Origin: a virus
Virus record (IMG/VR): IMGVR_UViG_3300021373_001770
Span: 1 to 64,000 of that record
Direction: 5' to 3' (one strand)
DNA length: 64,000 nt
A program made the translations under genes and the position numbers. This document shows, piece after piece, positions 12,405 to 19,364 of this stretch. The notes under the pieces were generated by a model. It made no database searches and was not told the origin of the DNA. It saw nothing but the letters and a program-made list of their open reading frames with translations. The first letter of the stretch is position 1. Each line of letters starts with the position of its first letter.

Positions 12405-12648
12405 TTTTTTAATTATTTAGATTAATATTATTTTTATGTGCATACACGTGGGGGGTACCCACCGCACATTTTTTAGCTGGGGAGCAGATTGGTAGAACCT
12501 TCTTAGAACTTAAAACACATAACTTTTGGGGGGCCGTGGGCAGAGTTTTATAGAGTAGGGGGACATGTTATGACTTAAAAATTTTTATAGGATTTAGAAA
12601 TTTAGTATATTGTCTTTATAGAAGAGTTACTAATTAAATTTTAATGGT
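12405..12648. promoter_or_regulatory. Divergent control region between left and right arms
   Basis: A 244-nt gap between the leftward and rightward arms. It contains the hairpin at 12436-12474 and five G tracts on the plus strand: G6 at 12450, G4 at 12479, G6 at 12528, G3 at 12538 and G5 at 12558. The surrounding DNA is very AT-rich. A GTATATTG motif at 12605-12612, 36 nt before the first rightward ATG, resembles motifs upstream of other virion genes. It most likely carries the promoters of both arms. Confidence 0.6.
12436..12474 (+). terminator. Strong hairpin with T run in the control region
   Basis: ATGTGC (12436-12441) pairs with GCACAT (12464-12469), and an inner GTGGG pairs with CCCAC. 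TTTTTT follows at 12469-12474. In plus orientation this is an intrinsic terminator. In minus orientation it lies in the leader of the 109-aa gene. Confidence 0.55.
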
Positions 12649-12954
12649 ATGCCACAGGACAAGGAAAAGGATGATATATTAGATCAGATAGAACAAATGC
12701 AGTTAGATGCAATAATACTTGAGCAGGCATATGAGAATGCTTGGTTAGTACTTTCGGGGCAGATAACATTTGATGAACTTATGGGGAATCAGTTTGAGGT
12801 GGGCCGAGAACTAATAATGCCATATGATCCTGAAAGTGGGCCGAGTGAAGATGACATTCAAAACATGATTAGTTTTTTTATAGACACTGAAGAATACGAG
12901 AGGTGTGCTAAATTACAGACAATATTAGCATCCTTTCCTCAAATATCGGAATAA
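12649..12954 (+). CDS. Small acidic protein, first gene of the rightward arm
   Basis: 101 aa, acidic and helical (DDILDQIEQMQLDAIILEQA), with Pro-rich turns (MPYDPESGPSEDD). No membrane segment or catalytic motif is present. It begins the rightward arm and is followed after 1 nt by a small basic protein gene. It probably belongs to the late or virion-associated set. The ATG at 12649 gives the MPQDKEKDD start, and an out-of-frame ATG lies 5 nt upstream. No family is recognised. Confidence 0.65.
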   Translation: MPQDKEKDDILDQIEQMQLDAIILEQAYENAWLVLSGQITFDELMGNQFEVGRELIMPYDPESGPSEDDIQNMISFFIDTEEYERCAKLQTILASFPQISE

Positions 12955-12955
12955 A

Positions 12956-13159
12956 ATGGCACTTAAGAAGACAAGTAAAAAGAAGAGCACCGTAAATAGT
13001 AGTGGTAATTATACTAAACCAACGCTTCGTAAAAGATTATTTAATTCAATTAAAGCTGGAAGCAAAGGTGGGAGACCGGGACAATGGTCAGCACGTAAAG
13101 CACAAATGTTAGCTAAAAAGTATAAAGCTGCTGGTGGAGGTTATAAAAGTAAAAAGTAA
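12956..13159 (+). CDS. Small basic protein with GQWSARKAQ motif
   Basis: 67 aa, about one third Lys/Arg. The core GSKGGRPGQWSARKAQMLAK followed by AAGGGYK is a pattern I recognise from small basic proteins of many phages and large DNA viruses. Their function is unknown, and DNA binding is plausible from charge. It is the first of three small basic proteins in this 2 kb segment. Its TAA overlaps the next ATG. Confidence 0.7.
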   Translation: MALKKTSKKKSTVNSSGNYTKPTLRKRLFNSIKAGSKGGRPGQWSARKAQMLAKKYKAAGGGYKSKK

Positions 13160-13371
13160 TGAAGAAAAAGGTACTTACAATATTGTTTTTATTTGTGATG
13201 AGCTGTGGTCCAGCAAAACCATCATGGGAATATAAGAAAGCACCTGATACTTTATTTGAAGTGGTTAACGTAAAAGATAATCCAAACGTGACTAAGAATG
13301 ATAAAACTATACTAGGACTTTTATTTTCAGGCATGGTTTTATTTGTATTGCATACATTTACAACAAGATAA
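13159..13371 (+). CDS. Lipoprotein with C-terminal membrane helix, candidate unimolecular spanin
   Basis: 70 aa. The N-terminal signal KKVLTILFLFVMSC ends in a lipobox with Cys near residue 16. About 33 mature residues follow, then a C-terminal hydrophobic helix (TILGLLFSGMVLFVLHTF, about 50-67). This double anchor, outer-membrane lipid plus inner-membrane helix, is the topology of u-spanins such as phage T1 gp11, which fuse the two membranes at lysis. The linker is much shorter than in known u-spanins and might not span the periplasm. It lies 2.3 kb upstream of the amidase. A small two-anchor membrane protein of another kind is possible. Confidence 0.5.
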   Translation: MKKKVLTILFLFVMSCGPAKPSWEYKKAPDTLFEVVNVKDNPNVTKNDKTILGLLFSGMVLFVLHTFTTR

Positions 13372-13664
13372 TGGCAAAGACAAAGCAACAAAAGAGTTTA
13401 GATAGATGGACTAAACAGAAGTGGAGAACTCCTTCAGGCAAGAAAAGCTCTGAGACAGGGGAAGTATATGCACCATCTAAAACTATATCTAAACTTAAGA
13501 GTACCAAAGGAGGTAGAAAAAAATTAGCTTCGGCAAACGCAAAGAAAAGAGCTGCTACCAAAGCAGGTAAACAACATGCTAGTCATGGATTGCATAAGGG
13601 TAAGAATAGAACTGGAGCAAAAAAAACTACTCGTAAAAGAACAACTAAAAGAAAAAAGAAATAA
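13371..13664 (+). CDS. Very basic protein, DUF5872-like
   Basis: 97 aa, about 35% Lys/Arg. It contains LDRWTKQKWRTPSGKKS (about 10-26), YAPSKTISKLKST and KKRAATKAGKQHASHGLHKG (about 58-77), a pattern I associate with DUF5872 in phages and giant viruses. The C-terminal tail is histone-like (KKTTRKRTTKRKKK). A virion DNA-condensing or nucleic-acid binding role is inferred from charge. It begins at the TAATG overlap with the candidate spanin. Confidence 0.72.
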   Translation: MAKTKQQKSLDRWTKQKWRTPSGKKSSETGEVYAPSKTISKLKSTKGGRKKLASANAKKRAATKAGKQHASHGLHKGKNRTGAKKTTRKRTTKRKKK

Positions 13665-13665
13665 A

Positions 13666-14751
13666 ATGGGAAATATATTACAGGATATGATGGGTTTACT
13701 ATCTAGAAAAAAGGTAGTAAAAAAAGTAGACGAAACCGATCTATTAGTTTTAGGTAGACAGCCTAATCCAGAAGACAGCATGTTTGTTACACCAAAGATG
13801 ACAAATGAACTTATATCTATAAAAGATCTAAGAGCATCATTTGATGAAGGAGAAGTAACAGGTGAAGGTACAACAGATTTTGTACTTAAATTTACTGACG
13901 GACCTAACGCAGTAGTAGGTGATTCATTTATAAAATCTTATGTATATGCACCAGGAACAGGTAATGAAGAAAATAGAGTAGAAATAGAACCTCCGGCAGG
14001 ACCAAACCCAAACGTATTAATAGTAAGTAGAATTAGAACTACTACTGTTGTAACAGATAATATAGTAGCGTCAGACGGTGGCTCTGTTAGTCTATTAGGT
14101 AATGTTTCAATAGGTAATGCAAGTACAGATGAATTAAAAATACAATCTACTATAAATATATTTGATGCACCAGTAAAAGCTGGTCCTACAGCTTTTGGTG
14201 ATTTAGCGCCAGGAGCTGACTATCTTTTAGTTTCAAATGCTAGTAGTGGTCTAGAATGGAGAGCTCAAGTAGATATAGGTGGTACAGTTCAAACAACTGG
14301 TACTATTTTACCACAGGTATCTGCAGGAATATCAGGTTTTACTTATAATAGTCAGGGTGGGTTTTGGACAAGAATAGGTGATATTGTTCATGTATATTTA
14401 CGTATAAGTATTGGTACTTTTACAAAGACAGACCCATTACAAGTTTTAGCTATTCAAGATGCATTTCCTTATGACATGGATGGTAGTAGATATTTTTTTA
14501 ATGGTGATTTAATGGAATATGTAAATATTAGTGATGCAGGAACTGCTATTCCAGCATTATATATTGATAGACCTGCTACAACAGGTTCTAATTCACATTT
14601 AATTAAGTTTATACGTTCTGTAAATTATTCACTTACATCATCAAATGAAATTACAACAAATGAAATGTCTACTGGTAGTTTTGTAGTTGCCTTAAGTTTT
14701 ACATATAAGGCTTCAGGAGATACTTTAAGACAAGGAGCAGCAATTGATTAA
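13666..14751 (+). CDS. Virion protein with fibre-like C-terminal domain
   Basis: 361 aa from ATG 13666 (MGNILQDMMGLLSRKK), chosen because it follows the upstream stop by 1 nt; a longer frame from 13576 overlaps the basic-protein gene. Residues about 20-60 carry MFVTPKMTNELISIKDLR. The middle is beta-rich, with an SLLGNVSIGNASTDELKIQS repeat-like strand pattern. The C-terminal 140 residues (GFTYNSQGGFWTRIGDIVHV) resemble the receptor- or decoration-type beta-sandwich of phage fibres. It may be a head fibre, since crAss-like phages have these encoded near the packaging genes, or a short tail fibre. Confidence 0.6.
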   Translation: MGNILQDMMGLLSRKKVVKKVDETDLLVLGRQPNPEDSMFVTPKMTNELISIKDLRASFDEGEVTGEGTTDFVLKFTDGPNAVVGDSFIKSYVYAPGTGNEENRVEIEPPAGPNPNVLIVSRIRTTTVVTDNIVASDGGSVSLLGNVSIGNASTDELKIQSTINIFDAPVKAGPTAFGDLAPGADYLLVSNASSGLEWRAQVDIGGTVQTTGTILPQVSAGISGFTYNSQGGFWTRIGDIVHVYLRISIGTFTKTDPLQVLAIQDAFPYDMDGSRYFFNGDLMEYVNISDAGTAIPALYIDRPATTGSNSHLIKFIRSVNYSLTSSNEITTNEMSTGSFVVALSFTYKASGDTLRQGAAID

Positions 14752-14756
14752 TAATT

Positions 14757-15044
14757 ATGGCAAAGAAGAAAGATCCAAGATTAGCAAGAGCAGGTGTATC
14801 AGGTTATAATAAACCTAAGCGTACCCCAAATCATAAAACTAAGTCTCATGTAGTTGTAGCTAAAGTAGGAGATAAAGTAAAGACCATACGTTTTGGTCAG
14901 CAAGGTGTAAAGGGTGCAGGTAAAAATCCTAAGTCAGCTAAAGATAAAGCTAGAAAAAAGTCATACTATGCAAGGCATAATGCACAAGATTCTAAACCGT
15001 CTAAGCTATCAGCAAGATATTGGTCTCACAAAGTTAAGTGGTAA
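14757..15044 (+). CDS. Conserved basic phage protein (KKKDPRLARAGVSGYNKPKR type)
   Basis: 95 aa, basic. The N-terminal pattern KKDPRLARAGVSGYNKPKRT, the middle VAKVGDKVKTIRFGQQGVKG and the end SARYWSHKVKW form a motif set I recognise from many marine and environmental phages. The function is unknown. It sits in the late arm among virion genes and is the third small basic protein here. DNA binding within the head is a reasonable guess only. Confidence 0.75.
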   Translation: MAKKKDPRLARAGVSGYNKPKRTPNHKTKSHVVVAKVGDKVKTIRFGQQGVKGAGKNPKSAKDKARKKSYYARHNAQDSKPSKLSARYWSHKVKW

Positions 15045-15047
15045 GAT

Positions 15048-15290
15048 ATGACAGAGTCAAGCATTAAAAAGTTAGGTTTTAAAAAGGTAAATGTAACAGC
15101 AGAAGAATCTGGTGATACACCTTTTTATTTTTATGCATATAAAATTGGCAACATAGAACTTATTTCTAATAGCCATGATAATCTACAAGATGGGTCATGG
15201 ATAGTTGAAATACTTGAAGGAGATATACAATTTAACAATATAGGAGACGTAAAAGAACTTATAAATATACTTCAACGTAATAAATTATAA
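15048..15290 (+). CDS. Small protein of unknown function
   Basis: 80 aa, acidic, beta-rich in the middle (PFYFYAYKIGNIELISNS) and helical at the end (GDVKELINILQRNKL). It follows the basic protein by 3 nt. No family is recognised, and there is no signal or membrane segment. The 64-nt gap after it carries a promoter for the next genes. Confidence 0.6.
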   Translation: MTESSIKKLGFKKVNVTAEESGDTPFYFYAYKIGNIELISNSHDNLQDGSWIVEILEGDIQFNNIGDVKELINILQRNKL

Positions 15291-15320
15291 TAAACTTTTT
15301 TTATTTAAACATTTTTTATA

Positions 15321-15328
15321 TATATTTG
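15321..15328 (+). promoter_or_regulatory. Bacteroidota-type -7 element (TATATTTG)
   Basis: An exact TAnnTTTG match 25 nt before the ATG at 15354, within an AT-rich gap. It would drive the coiled-coil gene and the amidase. Confidence 0.6.
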
Positions 15329-15353
15329 TCATTATTAACTTAAATTTATTAAA

Positions 15354-15653
15354 ATGGCAGATTTAAAAACCAATTCAGAACTATCTGATAAGAATCCTGA
15401 ACTTTCAAAGGAAGAGTTAGCACAACGCAGAGAAGAAATCACTGCATTTTACAAGGATAATATTCCACATTTAACTGTTCAAGCTGAATATGAGGCATTA
15501 CTTGCTGATATTGAGAAGTCAAGAGCAGAGCGCATGCAAGCACAAATGTTTATGGCACAACAATATGCTGCACAAAAACAGGCTGAACAACCATCAACAC
15601 CTGAAGCTGAGGCCTTTAAAGAGGCAATGAATGAAGCAGTAAAAGCAGAATAA
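15354..15653 (+). CDS. Helical coiled-coil-like protein
   Basis: 99 aa, almost entirely helical (SKEELAQRREEITAFYKDNI, then YEALLADIEKSRAERMQAQM and an Ala/Gln-rich stretch). It is likely a coiled coil and has no Cys and no membrane segment. It lies 1 nt upstream of the amidase, under a clear -7 promoter element. It could be a virion or lysis accessory factor, but no family is recognised. Confidence 0.65.
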   Translation: MADLKTNSELSDKNPELSKEELAQRREEITAFYKDNIPHLTVQAEYEALLADIEKSRAERMQAQMFMAQQYAAQKQAEQPSTPEAEAFKEAMNEAVKAE

Positions 15654-15654
15654 G

Positions 15655-16575
15655 ATGAGACTGTTAAAAAAAGGCACAACTGGTGCTGATGTTAGAACTC
15701 TTCAACAAAAACTTGGTATCAATGCTGATGGTATATTTGGACCAAATACAGAAAAACACGTTGAACGGTTTCAACTTGCACACAATCTACCAGTAAATGG
15801 AATGGTAGATAATAATATGTGGTCTCTAATTTTAAATTTAGAGAATGTTGTAATAGAAGAAATAGATGAAGACACAGACATACAACTTCAGTATTTTAAA
15901 ACTAATTTTGATCAAGTAATACACAAACATTATTTACCAAAAGGTGAATATATTACAGGACCTATTAAAAATGAGTATGTGTTTTTACATCATACAGCAG
16001 GTCATGCAAATCCATATAGATGTATTGATCATTGGGGAAGAGATAGTAGAGGAAGAGTTGCTACAGAGTTTGTATTAGGTGGTATTGATCACAGAAATGG
16101 TAATGATGAACATGATGGGGTGATGGTTCAAGCTTTTCCTGAAGGTGCACAAGGTTGGCATTTGGGTAAAACTGGTTCCGGGTGGATGAACCGTCATTCT
16201 GTAGGAATAGAAATATGTTCTATGGGTTACTTAGATAATGATCACAGAACATACGTAAACTCAAAATGCCAGTCAGAACAAGTAATTCAATTAGAAGAAC
16301 CTTTTAGAGGTAAAACTTATTGGCATAATTATTCTGAACAGCAACTTAAAGCTCTTTACAAGTGGTTATTATTTATTGCTGAAAGAGATAATATTGATAT
16401 ACGTATTGGTTTAAAGCAATACATTCAAAAGTATGGACCAACAAAAGGTTTTGGCTTTCAAGAAGACGCATATCTAGGTAAAGTAAAAGGTTTATTAACA
16501 CATACTAATGTAAGAAAAGGAAAAACGGATTGTTATCCTCATCCTGACTTAGTTGATATGATAATGAGTTTATGA
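15655..16575 (+). CDS. N-acetylmuramoyl-L-alanine amidase (endolysin) with peptidoglycan-binding domain
   Basis: 306 aa. Residues about 3-62 are a PG_binding_1 repeat (KGTTGADVRTLQQKLGINAD, then FGPNTEKHVERFQ). Residues about 95-300 are an Amidase_2 (type 2 zinc amidase) domain. It cleaves the bond between MurNAc and L-Ala at lysis. Zinc-ligand candidates are H112/H113 in FLHHTAGH, and a late His in CYPHPDL near residue 293. The SVGIEICS strand carries the usual Glu. There is no signal peptide, so export needs a holin, none of which is obvious nearby. The N-terminal placement of the binding domain is uncommon but seen in phage endolysins. Confidence 0.9.
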   Translation: MRLLKKGTTGADVRTLQQKLGINADGIFGPNTEKHVERFQLAHNLPVNGMVDNNMWSLILNLENVVIEEIDEDTDIQLQYFKTNFDQVIHKHYLPKGEYITGPIKNEYVFLHHTAGHANPYRCIDHWGRDSRGRVATEFVLGGIDHRNGNDEHDGVMVQAFPEGAQGWHLGKTGSGWMNRHSVGIEICSMGYLDNDHRTYVNSKCQSEQVIQLEEPFRGKTYWHNYSEQQLKALYKWLLFIAERDNIDIRIGLKQYIQKYGPTKGFGFQEDAYLGKVKGLLTHTNVRKGKTDCYPHPDLVDMIMSL

Positions 16576-16576
16576 T

Positions 16577-16948
16577 ATGGCAATAGTTAATAAAGTAGAT
16601 TTGAAGATGCAAGTTGATATAGATGTATCAATAAAATATCAAATACTTACATATTGTTTTTTTAATGATATACTAATAAGTAATTCAGATTTAAAATTTT
16701 TAGCTGAGCTGTCAAAAAATTCTGGAATTGAGTTAACTAAATTTTGTTTAGCTATAGTTGAAAAAGGAATATTTAAAAGTCCTCAATCAGCTAGAAATGC
16801 TATAACAAAAGCAGAAAAAAAGAATTTATTAAGTAAAAAAGGAAATAATAAAAAAACAATATCACTTAATAATGACCTCAATGTACAGATAAATGGATTT
16901 GTATTACTTGATTATAAAATTTTAGGTAGTGAATCCAAAGAGTCATAA
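16577..16948 (+). CDS. Conserved protein of unknown function, partner of IHF-like gene
   Basis: 123 aa. A helical middle (DLKFLAELSKNSGIELTKFC, then SPQSARNAITKAEKKNLLSK) looks like a small winged-helix DNA-binding fold with a basic recognition segment. The C-terminal strands (KKTISLNNDLNVQINGFVLL) fit the wing. It overlaps the IHF-like gene by 20 nt, and I recall similar gene pairs in crAss-like genomes. A role in DNA organisation or late transcription is inferred from this pairing. Confidence 0.6.
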   Translation: MAIVNKVDLKMQVDIDVSIKYQILTYCFFNDILISNSDLKFLAELSKNSGIELTKFCLAIVEKGIFKSPQSARNAITKAEKKNLLSKKGNNKKTISLNNDLNVQINGFVLLDYKILGSESKES

Positions 16949-17285
16949 AGATTTTAAAGAAGGTATTGCTGATGAAGTAGGTGTACATCCATCAGTAGTT
17001 GAGGATTTTATAACTTTTTATTATGGTAAGTTAAGAAAAAAGTTATCAGCTTTAGAGTTTCCCAGAATAAATGTTGATGGGCTTGGTACATTTTATTTAA
17101 GAAAAAATAAACTAGAAAAGTCAATTAAAAAAAATAAAAGTGTTTTGGGTAATTTGGCAAAACGTACATACGTGGGTTTTGCAAAAAGTGAAGAGATCCA
17201 AAAAAATGTAACTATGATGGAAAATGCATTAAAACAAATGGAGCAAGATATATTAAATAAAAAGAAGTTTAGGAATGAAAAGTAA
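16929..17285 (+). CDS. IHF/HU-like DNA-binding protein
   Basis: 118 aa, starting at GTG (16929); no in-frame ATG fits the conserved N-terminus. DFKEGIADEVGVHPSVVEDF is the dimer-forming helical part, and FPRINVDGLGTFYLRKNKLE (about 43-62) is the beta-arm region with the conserved GLGTF. Unlike bacterial IHF it has an extra C-terminal helix (KNVTMMENALKQMEQDILNK). Family members bend DNA. crAss-like phages carry IHF-like genes in the virion block. It overlaps both neighbouring genes, so it is translated from the same transcript. Confidence 0.82.
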   Translation: MNPKSHKDFKEGIADEVGVHPSVVEDFITFYYGKLRKKLSALEFPRINVDGLGTFYLRKNKLEKSIKKNKSVLGNLAKRTYVGFAKSEEIQKNVTMMENALKQMEQDILNKKKFRNEK

Positions 17286-17604
17286 ATGGAAAAAATATTT
17301 AGATATATTTAAAAATGCAGATAAGATTGCTGATGGAATTGCAAATTCAATGTTTAAAAAAGAACATGTTGAAGCTGCAGCAACAGAAAGATTTCAAATC
17401 TGTATAAATTGTAGTTTGTTTGATGCAAAAGGAACATCTTGTGTTGCACCTGGTACACAGCCTTGTTGTGGAGATTGTGGTTGTAGTTTATCTTTTAAGG
17501 TAAGATCACTATCATCAGAATGTCCAAAAGGCTATTGGGATGCTTTTACAAGCGAAGAGCAAGAAGATTTAATTAACAATCAAATAAATAAAAATGACAA
17601 TTAA
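17275..17604 (+). CDS. Small Cys-rich zinc-binding protein
   Basis: 109 aa. The conserved core CINCSLFDAKGTSCVAP (about 41-57) followed by TQPCCGDCGCSLSFKVRSLS and ECPKGYW is a pattern I recognise from small phage zinc proteins, which carry about eight Cys in this arrangement. The N-terminal 40 residues are helical and basic. It probably binds one or two zinc ions. The function is not known to me. It overlaps the IHF-like gene by 11 nt. Confidence 0.7.
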   Translation: MKSKWKKYLDIFKNADKIADGIANSMFKKEHVEAAATERFQICINCSLFDAKGTSCVAPGTQPCCGDCGCSLSFKVRSLSSECPKGYWDAFTSEEQEDLINNQINKNDN

Positions 17605-17683
17605 TTATTATTGTAATGATACTATAACAACAGTAGAAACTAATACAGCAGATAGCTGGTGGTATACTACTACAACACTATAA
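17594..17683 (+). CDS. Possible tiny protein
   Basis: 29 aa (MTINYYCNDTITTVETNTAD, then SWWYTTTTL). It overlaps the previous stop by 11 nt and ends 2 nt before the nuclease ATG, filling the gap exactly. The Thr- and Trp-rich composition is odd. The frame may be chance. Confidence 0.35.
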   Translation: MTINYYCNDTITTVETNTADSWWYTTTTL

Positions 17684-17685
17684 CT

Positions 17686-18498
17686 ATGGCACTAAAATTT
17701 ATAGAAGAAGGGCATGTATATGAAAGCACTGATCAAGATAATATCAAATGGACTGGTGTAACATCCTTTATTGGTAAATTTAAACCTAAGTTTGATAGGG
17801 AAGGACAAGCTAAAAAGTCATCAAAGAATAAAAGATCTAAATGGTATGGGATGACACCTAAAGAAATATTAGCGGCTTGGGATGGTGAAACAGAAAGAGC
17901 TATTAAGCTTGGTAATTTTTATCATAATCAAAGAGAAGCTGACATGCTAGACCTTGAAACAATTGGTAGACATGGTGTGGAAGTTCCCATCATTAAACCA
18001 GTTACTAATGAAGAAGGAATTAAAATTGCACCAAATCAAAAATTAGAAGAAGGTGTTTATCCAGAACACTTGGTGTATTTAAAATCAGTTGGTTTATGTG
18101 GTCAAGCAGATTTGGTTGAAGTAGTTAATGGTTATATAAACATCAATGATTATAAAACTAATAAAGAAATAAAAGATAAAGGATTTACTAATTGGGAAGG
18201 CATTACTAAGAAAATGTATAAACCTATAAGTCATTTAGATGATTGTAATCTTAATCACTACAACTTACAGTTGAGTATTTATGCGTATATTATTAAAAAG
18301 CACAACCCTAAACTTAAGATAGGAAAGCTTACCATACAACATGTAAAATTTAAACAAGTTGGTGAAGATTCTAATGGTTATCCAATAAATGAACATGTAA
18401 ATGGAGAACCAGTTTTAGATGAGATAAAAATTTATGAACTACCATATTTAAAAGATGAAGTAATATCTTTAATGATGTGGATTAAAGAAAATCAATAA
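17686..18498 (+). CDS. PD-(D/E)XK superfamily nuclease (RecB/Cas4-like)
   Basis: 270 aa from ATG 17686 (MALKFIEEGHVYES), preferred over an upstream in-frame ATG that lies inside the gap. Core motifs are G-TERAIKLGNFYHN (about 65-78, the RecB-type GxxxH helix), GLCGQADLVE (about 137-146, metal-binding Asp), INDYKTNKE (about 151-159, the D-X-K pair), and NLQLSIYAYII (QxxxY helix, about 195-205). Such nucleases process DNA ends in replication, recombination or head maturation. crAss-like phages carry a PD-(D/E)XK nuclease close to the IHF and terminase genes, consistent with this position. Confidence 0.85.
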   Translation: MALKFIEEGHVYESTDQDNIKWTGVTSFIGKFKPKFDREGQAKKSSKNKRSKWYGMTPKEILAAWDGETERAIKLGNFYHNQREADMLDLETIGRHGVEVPIIKPVTNEEGIKIAPNQKLEEGVYPEHLVYLKSVGLCGQADLVEVVNGYININDYKTNKEIKDKGFTNWEGITKKMYKPISHLDDCNLNHYNLQLSIYAYIIKKHNPKLKIGKLTIQHVKFKQVGEDSNGYPINEHVNGEPVLDEIKIYELPYLKDEVISLMMWIKENQ

Positions 18499-18501
18499 AA
18501 T

Positions 18502-19020
18502 ATGATAGTAAGATTATTTGATGTACAAAATAGTGAATTAATAGTAACTGAGCATTGTTATTCATTACCATTCTTAAAAAAGATAATGGATGAATATCCG
18601 GATACTCATATGTCTGTGTACAAATATTTATTTTATATGACATGTCCTAATCCTGATTTAAATCCTTTTTTTAATTTACCTGAGCATGAAAAAGAAGATA
18701 TAATAATAGAAGAGATTCAACTAGAAGAATCTACTGAAGATCCACCTATTAGATATGCTCTTGACATGTGCAAAAAATTATTTGAAACACCAACATATAG
18801 AGCATATGTAGGTATTAAATCTATGTTAGATAGATTAGCAAAATATATGGAAACAACCGCTATTGAGCATGGAAGAGATGGTAATATCAATTCTATGGTA
18901 AATGCAGCAGCTAAGTTTGAACAAATACGTCAATCATATAAAGGCGCATTTACAGACATGAGGCAAGAACAAGACAGTTCAGTACGTGGTGGAGCAGGAC
19001 TAGCCTATGATCAACTCTAA
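18502..19020 (+). CDS. Conserved protein upstream of terminase, possible small-terminase analogue
   Basis: 172 aa. The N-terminal part has mixed alpha/beta character (HMSVYKYLFYMTCPNPDLNP), an acidic linker lies in the middle, and the C-terminal half is helical (TYRAYVGIKSMLDRLAKYME, then MVNAAAKFEQIRQSYKGAFT). The helical part could oligomerise. Its position before the large terminase (with GroES between) fits a small-terminase or packaging-accessory role, but no DNA-binding motif is clear. It is followed by a hairpin at 19029-19052. Confidence 0.6.
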   Translation: MIVRLFDVQNSELIVTEHCYSLPFLKKIMDEYPDTHMSVYKYLFYMTCPNPDLNPFFNLPEHEKEDIIIEEIQLEESTEDPPIRYALDMCKKLFETPTYRAYVGIKSMLDRLAKYMETTAIEHGRDGNINSMVNAAAKFEQIRQSYKGAFTDMRQEQDSSVRGGAGLAYDQL

Positions 19021-19028
19021 AAAAGAAA

Positions 19029-19052
19029 CCCAATACATCTTTTGTTATTGGG
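19029..19052 (+). other. 7-bp hairpin before groES
   Basis: CCCAATA (19029-19035) pairs with TATTGGG (19046-19052) around a 10-nt loop. There is no T run, so it is not a clear terminator. It may stabilise or regulate the downstream mRNA. Confidence 0.45.
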
Positions 19053-19085
19053 ATGAACCAATTAATAATTTAAAAAAAATCAACA

Positions 19086-19364
19086 ATGAAGAAACAAGTA
19101 GTAATACCAGTAGGAAAAAGATTACTGATAAAAAGAAAAGCAGCAGAGACTAAAACAGCATCAGGAATTATTATTCCTGAAATAGCTCAAAAAAAAGAAT
19201 TTAAAGGATTAGTAGTTGGTGTAGGTGCTGAAGTTGAAGAAATTAATGTAGGTGATGAAGTTCAGTATGCAGAACATGCTATGCCAACTCCAATGAAACA
19301 TGAGGGTGAAGAGCATTTACTTCTTCAAGCTGGTGATGTATTTGCCATCATAAGATATGAGTAG
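19086..19364 (+). CDS. groES: Phage-encoded co-chaperonin GroES
   Basis: 92 aa, the usual GroES length. VVIPVGKRLLIKRKAAETKT is the first strand pair, followed by the mobile-loop region SGIIIPEIAQKK (about 25-36) and EFKGLVVGVGAEVEEINVGD, then LLLQAGDVFAIIRYE at the end. GroES caps the host GroEL ring during protein folding. A phage copy would redirect host GroEL to capsid or terminase folding, as T4 gp31 does for gp23. The gene lies between the 172-aa gene and terminase and overlaps the terminase start by 8 nt, so it is made together with packaging proteins. Confidence 0.9.
   Translation: MKKQVVIPVGKRLLIKRKAAETKTASGIIIPEIAQKKEFKGLVVGVGAEVEEINVGDEVQYAEHAMPTPMKHEGEEHLLLQAGDVFAIIRYE

Noticed and set aside
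12450-12562. Compact G-quadruplex in the control region
   Set aside because: The G runs are separated by mostly 25-45 nt, too far for a standard intramolecular quadruplex. The composition is kept as a finding, the specific structure is not claimed.
13524-13781. Leftward 85-codon Ser/Phe/Cys-rich frame
   Set aside because: It is antisense to the Lys-rich DUF5872-like gene. Poly-Lys codons read as Phe/Ser/Leu on the other strand.
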